DNA from: a virus
Direction: 5' to 3' (one strand)
IMG/VR virus record: IMGVR_UViG_3300047276_000178
Coordinates: 1 to 41,478 of that record
DNA: 41,478 nucleotides
Notes under the pieces: model-generated
Seen by the model: the letters and a program-made list of their open reading frames with translations, nothing else
Told to the model about the DNA's origin: nothing
Databases searched by the model: none
Shown: positions 30,999-38,101 of the stretch, in pieces
How the letters are laid out: each line of letters begins with the position of its first letter
How positions within the stretch are numbered: position 1 is the stretch's first letter
Made by a program: the position numbers and the translations under genes

Positions 30999-32668
30999 TA
31001 AGCTTGCTCCAGCTCATCCACTGACGTGGCAATCGTTACACGGCGAACAGGGACGTTTCCAGTCACCTCAATTTCCCAGTAGTAGGAACGAGTCACGTTA
31101 GGAATACGGACAGGTTCATCGCCAGTCATGTTGATCGTCAGCACGCCTTGGCCTTCGGCATACAGATTGACTGTAAGGTATGTGCCAGGGTTGGCCGCCA
31201 TGTATACGTAATCTGCGTGCAGTTGCAAGGCCGCATAAGTCGTAGGACGATTATGAATAAACTTCTTGGACCGCCACGTAAACACCGTATTGCTTGTTGT
31301 GCTGGTATCTATTGAATAGATTTTGTTGTCTGTGGCGGACAGGACGTATACCGTACCTGTGATGGGCTCGACAAATTTGGCTTTGGCATCTGAATCAAAC
31401 GTGGCCAGTGGTGGGTTGTCCCCACGCAAGATGATGATTGACTTACGGGCCCCAGCAACAGTCTGGTAAAAGCCAAAGTACATGTTGTTGTACACCGCAC
31501 CCTGCATAGTGGATGGGTTTAGCAGCTGCCACTCCTCGCGTGTGTAGAGGGCGTTAGAGATAATCTCCTGCGTCCCGGGGGCAACAGAAGCTAAACCATT
31601 AGGACTGGCGTACAGAACGCCATACTGGTCGGAGACAATAGACTTCTTGGACACGCAGGGCTGCACCATGGGCAGCTTCTCCTGCATCATGCTGGTTGGT
31701 GTTGTGCCAGTAATCATGTATGGATTACGGGTTGTACCTACAAACAGCGAGTTGCCAAACACACCCAAGCCCACGATAGGGAAATCTGTAGTCAGCATGT
31801 ACGTAGCAGGCCATGCATGGGGTAGGTAAGGCTCGCAAAACCAGACTTGGTTACCAGTAAACCCAGCCAACATGCCGTTTGGCATAGACACAATACCCTG
31901 CAAAGTAGAGGGTGGTGGTGTGTAATACAAAGACTGAAGGGCGCTACCAAGCTGAGCAATTGTCTTGGTGTCTACATATGTTGTTGTCGCGATTGGAATT
32001 TCTGCAACTTGCAAGTAAGTTGAAGTTGTTGTACCAATAACGGACCGATAAATACGACGGGCGTAGAAGTTATAGTTTCCCGTAGGAGGGGTAGAAAAAC
32101 CTGTAATCGTTACAGAGTCTCCAGCCGTATTGACGCCTGTGATGATTGTCGCGGGGCTAGGAGCGGATTCTTCGTATACTGCACCAAACTTGGTTACATA
32201 TGTATAAATGTACGAGCGGTCTTCGGTAGGGGCAGTACCCGTACCGGCTTTGGATAAAGAAGGTGCGCCCGTGGGAACAGGAACACCCATCTCGTAATAA
32301 GAATTGGGGTAAGGCGCAGTGCCAGAACTGTTGGCCAACGCCCAGTTAGTTTTTCTAGGGGTAAACCCTGAGCTTGTGTAGTACAAGCGAAATTCATTTA
32401 AGTCAGCCACTGGGCCAGGAACGACATCCACATCGTAATTCCACTCAAGCCATATAGGCGAGGACCCGCTGGGGCCAGTGAACTTATAGATTGTTTGAAC
32501 GCTGGAGCCGCCACTGGGCGTGTACTCAAGCGTAGGGCTGCGCCATGGGCGAATCTCTAGTGAAGTCAGCTTGGCATTGTTAGCAATCTGGGCTTGGTTG
32601 CCTTCAAGCGCAGTGGGACCAGTCCTCGGTACGATACCGGAAAAGTTGTCGATACGGAGTCCGGGCAT
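30998..32668 (-). CDS. Tail nozzle/tubular-like protein
   Basis: 556 residues behind GAAGGTGGGATC. It is beta-rich, with an N-terminal 'Asn-Phe-Ser-Gly-Ile-Val-Pro-Arg' opening and many repeated Tyr/Trp/Gly turn units, and has no signal or membrane segment. The pattern resembles tail nozzle proteins of podoviruses (T7 gp12 or P22 gp10 type), which form a beta-propeller-like hexamer under the portal. Neighbours (tail tip downstream, lysis genes upstream) are consistent. Assignment by overall character only; no motif is decisive. Confidence 0.5.
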   Translation of the reverse strand: MPGLRIDNFSGIVPRTGPTALEGNQAQIANNAKLTSLEIRPWRSPTLEYTPSGGSSVQTIYKFTGPSGSSPIWLEWNYDVDVVPGPVADLNEFRLYYTSSGFTPRKTNWALANSSGTAPYPNSYYEMGVPVPTGAPSLSKAGTGTAPTEDRSYIYTYVTKFGAVYEESAPSPATIITGVNTAGDSVTITGFSTPPTGNYNFYARRIYRSVIGTTTSTYLQVAEIPIATTTYVDTKTIAQLGSALQSLYYTPPPSTLQGIVSMPNGMLAGFTGNQVWFCEPYLPHAWPATYMLTTDFPIVGLGVFGNSLFVGTTRNPYMITGTTPTSMMQEKLPMVQPCVSKKSIVSDQYGVLYASPNGLASVAPGTQEIISNALYTREEWQLLNPSTMQGAVYNNMYFGFYQTVAGARKSIIILRGDNPPLATFDSDAKAKFVEPITGTVYVLSATDNKIYSIDTSTTSNTVFTWRSKKFIHNRPTTYAALQLHADYVYMAANPGTYLTVNLYAEGQGVLTINMTGDEPVRIPNVTRSYYWEIEVTGNVPVRRVTIATSVDELEQA

Positions 32669-32684
32669 GATCCCACCTTCTCAA

Positions 32685-32930
32685 TTAAGCTGCTGGAGCG
32701 TCTTCAGCAGGAGTTTCTGCTGCTTCAGCCTTTTTAGACTTTGTTGCTTTTTTACCACTAGGCGTTTCGATTTCGTCAGCCAGTAGTTTGCCTTCGTCGT
32801 TCAAGTTAAACACACCTTCATCGTTCAAGCTACCAACCTTTTTGCGATCGGCCATAACGCCTACGATGATGTTGCCAGCAACCAGCTCAGCGCCTGTTGC
32901 TTCCATAAATTGTTCAAAACTGATTGCCAT
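32685..32930 (-). CDS. Small protein with Lys/Ala/Glu-rich tail
   Basis: 81 residues behind AAGGAGCCAAC. The N-terminal 50 residues contain a repeated 'Leu-Asn-Asp-Glu-Gly' unit and short strands; the last 25 are Ala/Lys/Glu/Pro-rich and probably disordered. It is the first gene after the terminator at 32952-32971. Not recognised; may be a head-tail or decoration component judging by neighbours. Confidence 0.6.
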   Translation of the reverse strand: MAISFEQFMEATGAELVAGNIIVGVMADRKKVGSLNDEGVFNLNDEGKLLADEIETPSGKKATKSKKAEAAETPAEDAPAA

Positions 32931-32951
32931 GTTGGCTCCTTGAAAGTTGTT

Positions 32952-32971
32952 AAAAAGGTCTCCACAGACCT
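32952..32971 (-). terminator. Intrinsic terminator after the lysis genes (- strand)
   Basis: Read on the - strand, AGGTCT (32971-32966) pairs perfectly with AGACCT (32961-32956) across a GTGG loop and is followed by four more T (32955-32952), giving a five-T run. It lies 16 bases after the endolysin stop and before the 32930 gene. This would end the upstream late transcript or attenuate it before the tail genes. Confidence 0.75.
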
Positions 32972-32986
32972 ACACACATTCTGCCA

Positions 32987-33586
32987 CTAAGCAGTTAAGA
33001 CTTCAAGCGCATGGTTGATATGTTTGATCCGGTCATTCAAGCCAATCGTACCGCCGTTAATTTTCTTGGTCAGACCAATCCAATCTCCTGCTTCAGCCAA
33101 TTCATTGCATTTGCGTGTGGACCAAAACCACCCTGCAGTTAATGCGGCATACATAGGCGTAGCTACTAATTCTGGGTTGGCCCAGAAGTCAACACCAAGT
33201 GCTTTACCAGCATGATAATACCCATCAGAGCCAGTCAGCTGAATACATCCTCGGCCACGGAAACGGTACCCATCTCCACTAGCTTCATCTCGGTTGCCCA
33301 TGCGTGAGGCATAAACTTTGTTGGCAATTTTCTTAGGTTGTTTCTCGTACTCATTTGCAATCTCTTGAGTAGGAAATCTTTTTGGCCACAGCTTCATCAA
33401 CGTTGCAGCACGGTAGTTCAAATTTTCTTCAAGCAATCTAAAGTGTCCGCACTCATGACCACACTGCCCAATAAATGCAGCTTGCTGGCGGGGCGTGCTG
33501 ATACCGAAACGAGTAAACGTTTCATTCAAGGCGTCTACCCATTCTGGGCCAATTTTCAGTTTGGCTAGTTGCTCAGCGTTTAGCAT
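32987..33586 (-). CDS. Endolysin, glycoside hydrolase family 19
   Basis: 199 residues, the usual size of a single-domain GH19 lysin. 'Gly-His44-Glu45' gives the catalytic acid, and Glu53/Glu54 ahead of 'Asn-Leu-Asn-Tyr' the second carboxylate. A 'Gly-Asp-Gly-Tyr-Arg-Phe-Arg-Gly-Arg-Gly' segment and 'Gln-Leu-Thr-Gly' follow, as in phage chitinase-like muramidases. It cuts peptidoglycan glycan strands at the end of infection. It has no signal peptide, so it needs a holin, for which the 34034 gene is the candidate. It overlaps the Rz gene by 14 bases. Confidence 0.92.
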   Translation of the reverse strand: MLNAEQLAKLKIGPEWVDALNETFTRFGISTPRQQAAFIGQCGHECGHFRLLEENLNYRAATLMKLWPKRFPTQEIANEYEKQPKKIANKVYASRMGNRDEASGDGYRFRGRGCIQLTGSDGYYHAGKALGVDFWANPELVATPMYAALTAGWFWSTRKCNELAEAGDWIGLTKKINGGTIGLNDRIKHINHALEVLTA

Positions 33587-34037
33587 TTACCAACTCCCTC
33601 ATTTCGTTGTAGGTTGAGATGCAGGCGTTGAGCTGGTTGATGGCTGCGTCCCCTTCGGCGACGATGGCTGCAATAGCTGCGAGAGTCTGTCTGTCAGATT
33701 CGCTTGTCTCGGTGTCGCGATTGCTGTCGGCAGGGGCGGGATCTGCGGTGGGCTGTACACAACTGGTGGCTGGGAGGCGCACGCGCCCAGCACGGATGGC
33801 ACGATCAAGAGCAGTAGTCTTTTGAGATAAGGCATCGTTAGTCTCCTGTAACTTGTTTGTCTGAGCAACTAGTTTGCTGGTCATGGCCCGCTCAACCTCA
33901 CGGGCCTCTTCGTTCTTCTTGGCTATGGCAAGCTGCATTTCTTCATCGCGCTCTGTCCAGCCCACATGGTGGCCGTAGAAGTAAACACTTATACCTGCAA
34001 CAATAGCGCCTAGTATCACCCAAGGGTTAAATATCAT
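33573..34037 (-). CDS. Rz: Rz-like i-spanin
   Basis: 154 residues. One N-terminal transmembrane helix (about 6-24) is followed by a long coiled coil (about 32-88, charged with regular Leu/Val) and a C-terminal periplasmic domain with two cysteines. This is the layout of inner-membrane spanins, which with Rz1 fuse the inner and outer membranes. It lies directly before the endolysin and contains the Rz1 gene in another frame. The gene symbol follows the lambda convention by layout. Confidence 0.85.
   Translation of the reverse strand: MIFNPWVILGAIVAGISVYFYGHHVGWTERDEEMQLAIAKKNEEAREVERAMTSKLVAQTNKLQETNDALSQKTTALDRAIRAGRVRLPATSCVQPTADPAPADSNRDTETSESDRQTLAAIAAIVAEGDAAINQLNACISTYNEMRELVNAKR
33599..33835 (-). 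CDS. Rz1: Rz1-like o-spanin lipoprotein, nested inside Rz
   Basis: 78 residues, read entirely within Rz in another frame. The start at 33835 is chosen because AGGAG (33847-33843) sits seven bases ahead; a longer start at 33868 lacks this and would add a non-signal extension. Residues 1-19 are a lipoprotein signal with a lipobox ending Leu-Gly-Ala-Cys19, then a Pro-rich mature part, as usual for Rz1. It is expected to be lipidated and inserted in the inner leaflet of the outer membrane, binding the C terminus of Rz. Confidence 0.87.
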   Translation of the reverse strand: MPYLKRLLLLIVPSVLGACASQPPVVYSPPQIPPLPTAIATPRQANLTDRLSQLLQPSSPKGTQPSTSSTPASQPTTK

Positions 34038-34579
34038 GTCTCACTCCTTGCGAGTGCCCGCTCCATTGCAATATCCCCACGTTCGGGATGCTCGTGATCC
34101 TCGGCCGTTTGTGGAGGTGGCCCGGGAGTCCAAGATTCGTCCAAAGCGGGATTTACCCATACAGGCATCTGACCAAACGGCTGCCCAGCAATTACTTGAG
34201 ATGCGCCGCCGGAAGTTGGTGCTGGTGGGCATGGACTTGCGCCGCCATATGGTGGATATGTTTGTGTAGACGGCGGGATTCCCAAGGTGGGAGCAAGCTT
34301 CTCAGCCAGCGCCTGTGAGCCTTTGTTTACAGCAAACATACTGACGATGGTCGTGATGCTACTTGCCATGATCAGCACAATGTCGTTGAGCATCTTGGTG
34401 AAAGCCTGATCTATGGGCGCCATGCTCTTGATTGGCTGCGACACAAAGATCACGGAGTACAGCATGGAGCTAACGATCCCGCCAAACACCATCATCAGGA
34501 TAACCACCACAAACGCCCAGACGCAGACTTGAATCAGCCTGACAAGATCGTCAACGGTTTTGATTTCCAGCATCTTCAT
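34034..34579 (-). CDS. Holin candidate with two transmembrane helices and Pro-rich tail
   Basis: 181 residues. Transmembrane helices are likely at about 15-47 and 62-84; the remaining ~95 residues are Pro/Gly/Ala-rich and end with a charged segment. Overlaps on both sides (ATGA with Rz start and with the lipoprotein stop) place it in the lysis genes, and it is the most suitable holin among the membrane proteins here. The long Pro-rich tail is longer than in most holins, so a different membrane role is possible. Confidence 0.55.
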   Translation of the reverse strand: MKMLEIKTVDDLVRLIQVCVWAFVVVILMMVFGGIVSSMLYSVIFVSQPIKSMAPIDQAFTKMLNDIVLIMASSITTIVSMFAVNKGSQALAEKLAPTLGIPPSTQTYPPYGGASPCPPAPTSGGASQVIAGQPFGQMPVWVNPALDESWTPGPPPQTAEDHEHPERGDIAMERALARSET

Positions 34580-34773
34580 TTAGGCTGCTCCTGCGCTTGC
34601 TGTTGGACTTGCTTCTCCAATACGGGAGCAACCAAATATTCGGGGCACATCTGTGTAAACAGACAACGGGGCTTCTGGCACTCTGCTTTGTAAAAGTTGT
34701 CAGGGTTTTGGCATGGGTATCTGTAAACATCTTTACAGCCTGTCAACAATAAAACCAGAATGAGGTATTTCAT
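34576..34773 (-). CDS. Small Cys-rich lipoprotein
   Basis: 65 residues. A very short signal of 12 residues ends in a Leu-Thr-Gly-Cys13 lipobox; the mature part has four further cysteines in a 'Tyr-Pro-Cys-Gln-x-Pro' and 'Cys-Gln-Lys-Pro-x-Cys' arrangement, then a Gln-rich tail. I recall similar short lipoproteins in the lysis regions of aquatic podoviruses. It may sit in the outer or inner membrane; its part in lysis or superinfection exclusion is unknown. Confidence 0.75.
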   Translation of the reverse strand: MKYLILVLLLTGCKDVYRYPCQNPDNFYKAECQKPRCLFTQMCPEYLVAPVLEKQVQQQAQEQPK

Positions 34774-34925
34774 TTACCAAGCCCAACTTTTCCAAGCAAC
34801 AAATTGACTATCTTGTCTGCCAAGTCGTTTGGCAAAAACTTAAGAAACCCAAGAAAATAAAGTGCCACACAGCCGTAAATAAAAATCTTGAGTGCGAGAT
34901 CAAACGTCTTTTGGTATTCATTCAT
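34770..34925 (-). CDS. Very small membrane protein (51 aa)
   Basis: 51 residues from the ATG at 34925, which overlaps the previous stop as ATGA. One hydrophobic helix (about 9-28) carries a Cys and is followed by a Lys/Leu-rich amphipathic tail. It could be a small holin, antiholin or pinholin-type peptide, but no diagnostic feature is present. Confidence 0.6.
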   Translation of the reverse strand: MNEYQKTFDLALKIFIYGCVALYFLGFLKFLPNDLADKIVNLLLGKVGLGK

Positions 34926-35425
34926 CGTCCACCACACCTTCTGGTTGTATGACAAAAATCAATCATTTCATTCACACCAACAAAAAGTATAAATAGTACA
35001 AAGAACGTACCGCCAATAATCATCGCCCATTCTTGCAGCTCTTGATCTTTGGCCTTGGCTTCCTTCTCAGCCTTCTTTAATGCACTTAACTCTTTAGCAT
35101 CTGCCAAGTCCATTTCTGCTTGACGGGCTTTGATCTTGTTCCAGACATCAATCTTGCCTGTCTGCATGAAGAGCATCTTTAACTCTTCCTCAAATGCACG
35201 GGCTTGTTCTAGCGCCATTTCAATTTCAAGAGCAGTTCCCATATTGGAACCTTTCTTGCCAGACTTTGCTTGCAGCATTGCCTTGGTAGCTTGACTCTTG
35301 GCGTCAAACATTTTGCCCAGCATGGGCGCTAATGAACCTAGGTCATTGGCAACTTTACTTGCCTTTTTGACCATACTGATGGCGCTTTGCAGGCCATTCA
35401 GTGCCGTGATTGGGTCAATCATCAC
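34922..35425 (-). CDS. Coiled-coil protein with C-terminal membrane helix
   Basis: 167 residues. The first ~130 are helical with a coiled-coil-like Ala/Lys/Glu segment (about 65-130); a hydrophobic helix (about 132-154) precedes a short Cys/Arg-containing tail. This tail-anchored layout recurs in late-gene proteins of aquatic phages, function unknown. It overlaps both neighbours by four bases. Confidence 0.6.
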   Translation of the reverse strand: MMIDPITALNGLQSAISMVKKASKVANDLGSLAPMLGKMFDAKSQATKAMLQAKSGKKGSNMGTALEIEMALEQARAFEEELKMLFMQTGKIDVWNKIKARQAEMDLADAKELSALKKAEKEAKAKDQELQEWAMIIGGTFFVLFILFVGVNEMIDFCHTTRRCGGR

Positions 35426-35658
35426 TTATCCTGTTTTGAGTCTAACTTGTCAAAGATTTGCCTCAGAATAGTTTTGATCTCTGCAATGTCAGACTTGTAG
35501 TCGTCCTTTTGGACGTAGTCTCTAAGCAGATTCTCCCGCAAAGAATTGGCGTCATCTTCCAACTTCTGAATCTTGCGAGTTGTTTGGTTAAACACGAACA
35601 CAGCCAAGAAGGCTGCGATTGCCACAACAAAATTAAATATCTGTTGGTTGTCCATCAC
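35422..35658 (-). CDS. Small membrane protein with coiled coil
   Basis: 78 residues: one transmembrane helix (about 7-25), then a coiled coil rich in Lys, Asp and Leu (about 28-75). The N-terminal anchor plus long coiled coil is spanin- or holin-like in outline, but this protein is shorter than usual for i-spanins, and a proper Rz pair is present downstream. Function unknown. Confidence 0.6.
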   Translation of the reverse strand: MMDNQQIFNFVVAIAAFLAVFVFNQTTRKIQKLEDDANSLRENLLRDYVQKDDYKSDIAEIKTILRQIFDKLDSKQDK

Positions 35659-36014
35659 TTCAGATTCCGTAATTTATACAGGGTACTCAAGTATTCTGCA
35701 ACAGCTTCATCGATAATATTTTGAAGCGCTGTGTCAGTTTTTTGAACAGCGGTATAGCGCATTTTTTCAACTGAGTCTAGATGACGTGCGAGTACATCAG
35801 CTGGTTCACCCATATCTGTTTCTTCCAACATAGGAATATCGTCAATGATCCCATGACGACCTTGGTAGGCTTCCGTCAATGAATCTGCAATGTCCACGAT
35901 GCTAGAATAAAAATCACCCAGTGCCATATGCTGGGCGTAGCTTGTAGTGCGCAGGTGCGCTCTATGCGCATATTCACGGCTTAAGAACAGCAGTGCAATA
36001 AGGCGTCCAATCAT
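35655..36014 (-). CDS. DUF5856-like four-helix protein
   Basis: 119 residues from the ATG at 36014 (ATGA overlap with the preceding stop). Its early 'Arg-Glu-Tyr-Ala-His-Arg-Ala-His-Leu' helix, then 'His-Met-Ala-Leu-Gly-Asp-Phe-Tyr' and a second acidic helix resemble the ferritin/Dps-like DUF5856 proteins that I recall from T4-like and T7-like aquatic phages. His and Glu/Asp side chains could bind metal. Role unknown. A longer start at 36098 would overlap the glycosyltransferase gene by 88 bases. Confidence 0.65.
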   Translation of the reverse strand: MIGRLIALLFLSREYAHRAHLRTTSYAQHMALGDFYSSIVDIADSLTEAYQGRHGIIDDIPMLEETDMGEPADVLARHLDSVEKMRYTAVQKTDTALQNIIDEAVAEYLSTLYKLRNLK

Positions 36015-37567
36015 AATGACTCCACAGTAGGTTGCATAGACGCAAGGTTCGCAATAAGCCTGCTGTCTGTGGGATTGAATTCTAAAGCTTTTTTGCAAAA
36101 TTCAATAGCAGAATCTTTGAGCCCCAGATGCCATGCAGCAATACTTGCAAGGTCGTAAGGCTTCTCTGTCCACACTGATGGGTCCATCGTATACACCAAT
36201 GCTTTGTCTTTAATCTCAAGCGCAGAAAGTGCCGCCGCATATGACTCAGCCCACATTGATCTACGGTATGCCATCATGGACAACTCTACCCATGGCTCGC
36301 GGGTGCCGGGGGCCTCAGCAACTGCAAGTCGCGCCCACTTCATGGCTTCTTCAATATGCCCTAATTCGTCATGTGATTTGGCAAGTAAACGCATAGCGTA
36401 GCAACGCTCGTTCTGCCACGTCGCTTCAGGCATTGCAAGGTATCTTTCTAGCGCAATGATGGCTTCTTTCCATCGGTAATAGAAAGTCAACTCACGTGCG
36501 TGGTAGAACGCATTACGAGGGCAGCGTGGGTCTTCTTTGACTGCCAACTCAAGCAAAGGCATATACTGACCACGAGACTTTGTTGGGTCTGGATGGTGGC
36601 TTACCAGCAGCATGTCCGTATGTGCATAAACTTCGTTTGTTCGGTTATCCGCCCGTGGGTATTCATGGACTGGATGGTGCCAGTGGTAGCCAGTACGGTG
36701 GTGAATTTTTTCGTAAAAGAAACTGATGCCACAGCCCCAGTCAAACTTGTAGCGCAAGCGAGTGGTCTGGTCAGTCCAAACACGTTCGATCTCCTCACGC
36801 CAGCCAGGTTCCATGACTTCATCCAAGTCAAGAGATATACACACGTCAAAATCGCCAGGGATCAAATTCATCGCAGTGTCACGGGCTTTGTCAAAACGCC
36901 AAGGCTTGACAGCAATGTCATACACTTTTGCCCCACACTGGCGTGCCAGCACGGCGGTATTATCTGTAGACCCTGTATCAGCAATCAGAATCAAATCAGC
37001 GTTCTTGGCTGATTCACAGAAACGTTTTACAAATTGTTCTTCGTTTTTGCTAATCGCGTAAATGGCGATCTTTAGTTTTTTGTACACGTATACTCCTATT
37101 TCGTTCTGAATACTGAACTGGAATGGCTGTCCAAACAGTGAGATTACTTGGTCATGAGAATAGTTGTCCACAATGTGTTTTTCATAGGGATTACCCTCAT
37201 ACTCGTCTTGTGGATAGTACCCAAGCGGAATGCTAACAACTACTGTTGTACAGACTGCACGAAGTTTTTTAAGTAATTCCTGTGCGTCTTGGCTTGTCAT
37301 GTGCTCAAGCACGTCGCCAACAAACGCTATATCAAAATCAGAATAATCTACAGTGCGTGCGTCAGCGCAAACCACTTCGTCATACAAGCTGGCAAGAGCA
37401 TACTTGTCAATGTACGGTTGCCAAATTTCTACAGCAGTCCAGTGCCCTGTTAGCTCTGGAAACAACTTTCTATACGTGCCGCTTCCGGCCCCAATATCTA
37501 CTATTTTTTTACCGCTCAAGTTTAAAGACTTGATGTACTGTTTTCCTGACTCAGAGCTGAAGGGCAT
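36011..37567 (-). CDS. Methyltransferase-glycosyltransferase-TPR fusion protein
   Basis: 518 residues in three parts. Residues 1-165 are a class I SAM-dependent methyltransferase domain (Asp24-Ile-Gly-Ala-Gly-Ser-Gly motif I; 'Asp-Val-Leu-Glu-His' later). Residues 167-365 are a family 2 glycosyltransferase: a 'Lys-Asn-Glu-Glu' opening, Asp197-Thr-Gly-Ser-Thr-Asp202 and the Asp247-Leu-Asp249 metal motif followed by Glu. Residues 370-518 are TPR-like helix pairs. It would modify a glycan or protein, perhaps decorating virion or host-surface sugars. It lies among tail fibre genes and upstream of the lysis genes. The fold assignments are well supported by the motifs; the substrate is unknown. Confidence 0.88.
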   Translation of the reverse strand: MPFSSESGKQYIKSLNLSGKKIVDIGAGSGTYRKLFPELTGHWTAVEIWQPYIDKYALASLYDEVVCADARTVDYSDFDIAFVGDVLEHMTSQDAQELLKKLRAVCTTVVVSIPLGYYPQDEYEGNPYEKHIVDNYSHDQVISLFGQPFQFSIQNEIGVYVYKKLKIAIYAISKNEEQFVKRFCESAKNADLILIADTGSTDNTAVLARQCGAKVYDIAVKPWRFDKARDTAMNLIPGDFDVCISLDLDEVMEPGWREEIERVWTDQTTRLRYKFDWGCGISFFYEKIHHRTGYHWHHPVHEYPRADNRTNEVYAHTDMLLVSHHPDPTKSRGQYMPLLELAVKEDPRCPRNAFYHARELTFYYRWKEAIIALERYLAMPEATWQNERCYAMRLLAKSHDELGHIEEAMKWARLAVAEAPGTREPWVELSMMAYRRSMWAESYAAALSALEIKDKALVYTMDPSVWTEKPYDLASIAAWHLGLKDSAIEFCKKALEFNPTDSRLIANLASMQPTVESL

Positions 37568-37580
37568 GTATTGGTATCCT

Positions 37581-38090
37581 TTAAGAAAGTGGGTCGATTG
37601 GCCACACCACTGTCTTTATATCAGAATACGTCTTGGTTATGTCACGAAGTGCTTGGCGGTAAGCAAGTACGTCAGCAAACTTTTGGGCAGTCATTGTGTT
37701 GGGTAAACTCAACAAGTCTTCTTCTTGCTTACGAATCAGCACCCAGTCAGTCGATGCCAGTTTGATGTTACGAAGTTCTACCAACGTAGGTTCAGGATTT
37801 GTTGAGTTCTGCGTCTCGTCTGCAATCGCAGCTTGCTCAATGTTGCTTAAATTTTCAGCAACCCAAACCATTTCATGTAAGTCTGCCCCAGACTTAACTT
37901 GGCCGTTTGCATATTCAACAACATAAATATTGCGGTCCGGCTCATACGCAAAGATACGAACTTCAGCAGCGTAAGGAAACCTTGCACCAAACTTAAACGC
38001 AATCGCAGAAGAGAACACATGGTCTACGCCATTGATTCTGCAGCTTGCAGCGTTGTTGTAAAAATCTACTGTAACGTATGTGTGGGCCAT
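37581..38090 (-). CDS. Tail assembly chaperone-like protein (second copy)
   Basis: 169 residues. The C-terminal half has the same order of features as the 28822 gene: a Lys/Leu helix ('Leu-Ala-Ser-Thr-Asp-Trp'), 'Tyr-Arg-Gln-Ala-Leu-Arg-Asp' and a terminal 'Val-Trp-Pro'. The N-terminal half is a small beta-rich domain not seen in the other copy. It sits right after the collar-like fibre gene, so it may serve that fibre, while the 28822 copy serves the tail tip. Confidence 0.7.
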   Translation of the reverse strand: MAHTYVTVDFYNNAASCRINGVDHVFSSAIAFKFGARFPYAAEVRIFAYEPDRNIYVVEYANGQVKSGADLHEMVWVAENLSNIEQAAIADETQNSTNPEPTLVELRNIKLASTDWVLIRKQEEDLLSLPNTMTAQKFADVLAYRQALRDITKTYSDIKTVVWPIDPLS

Positions 38091-38101
38091 GATGTGTGCC
38101 T

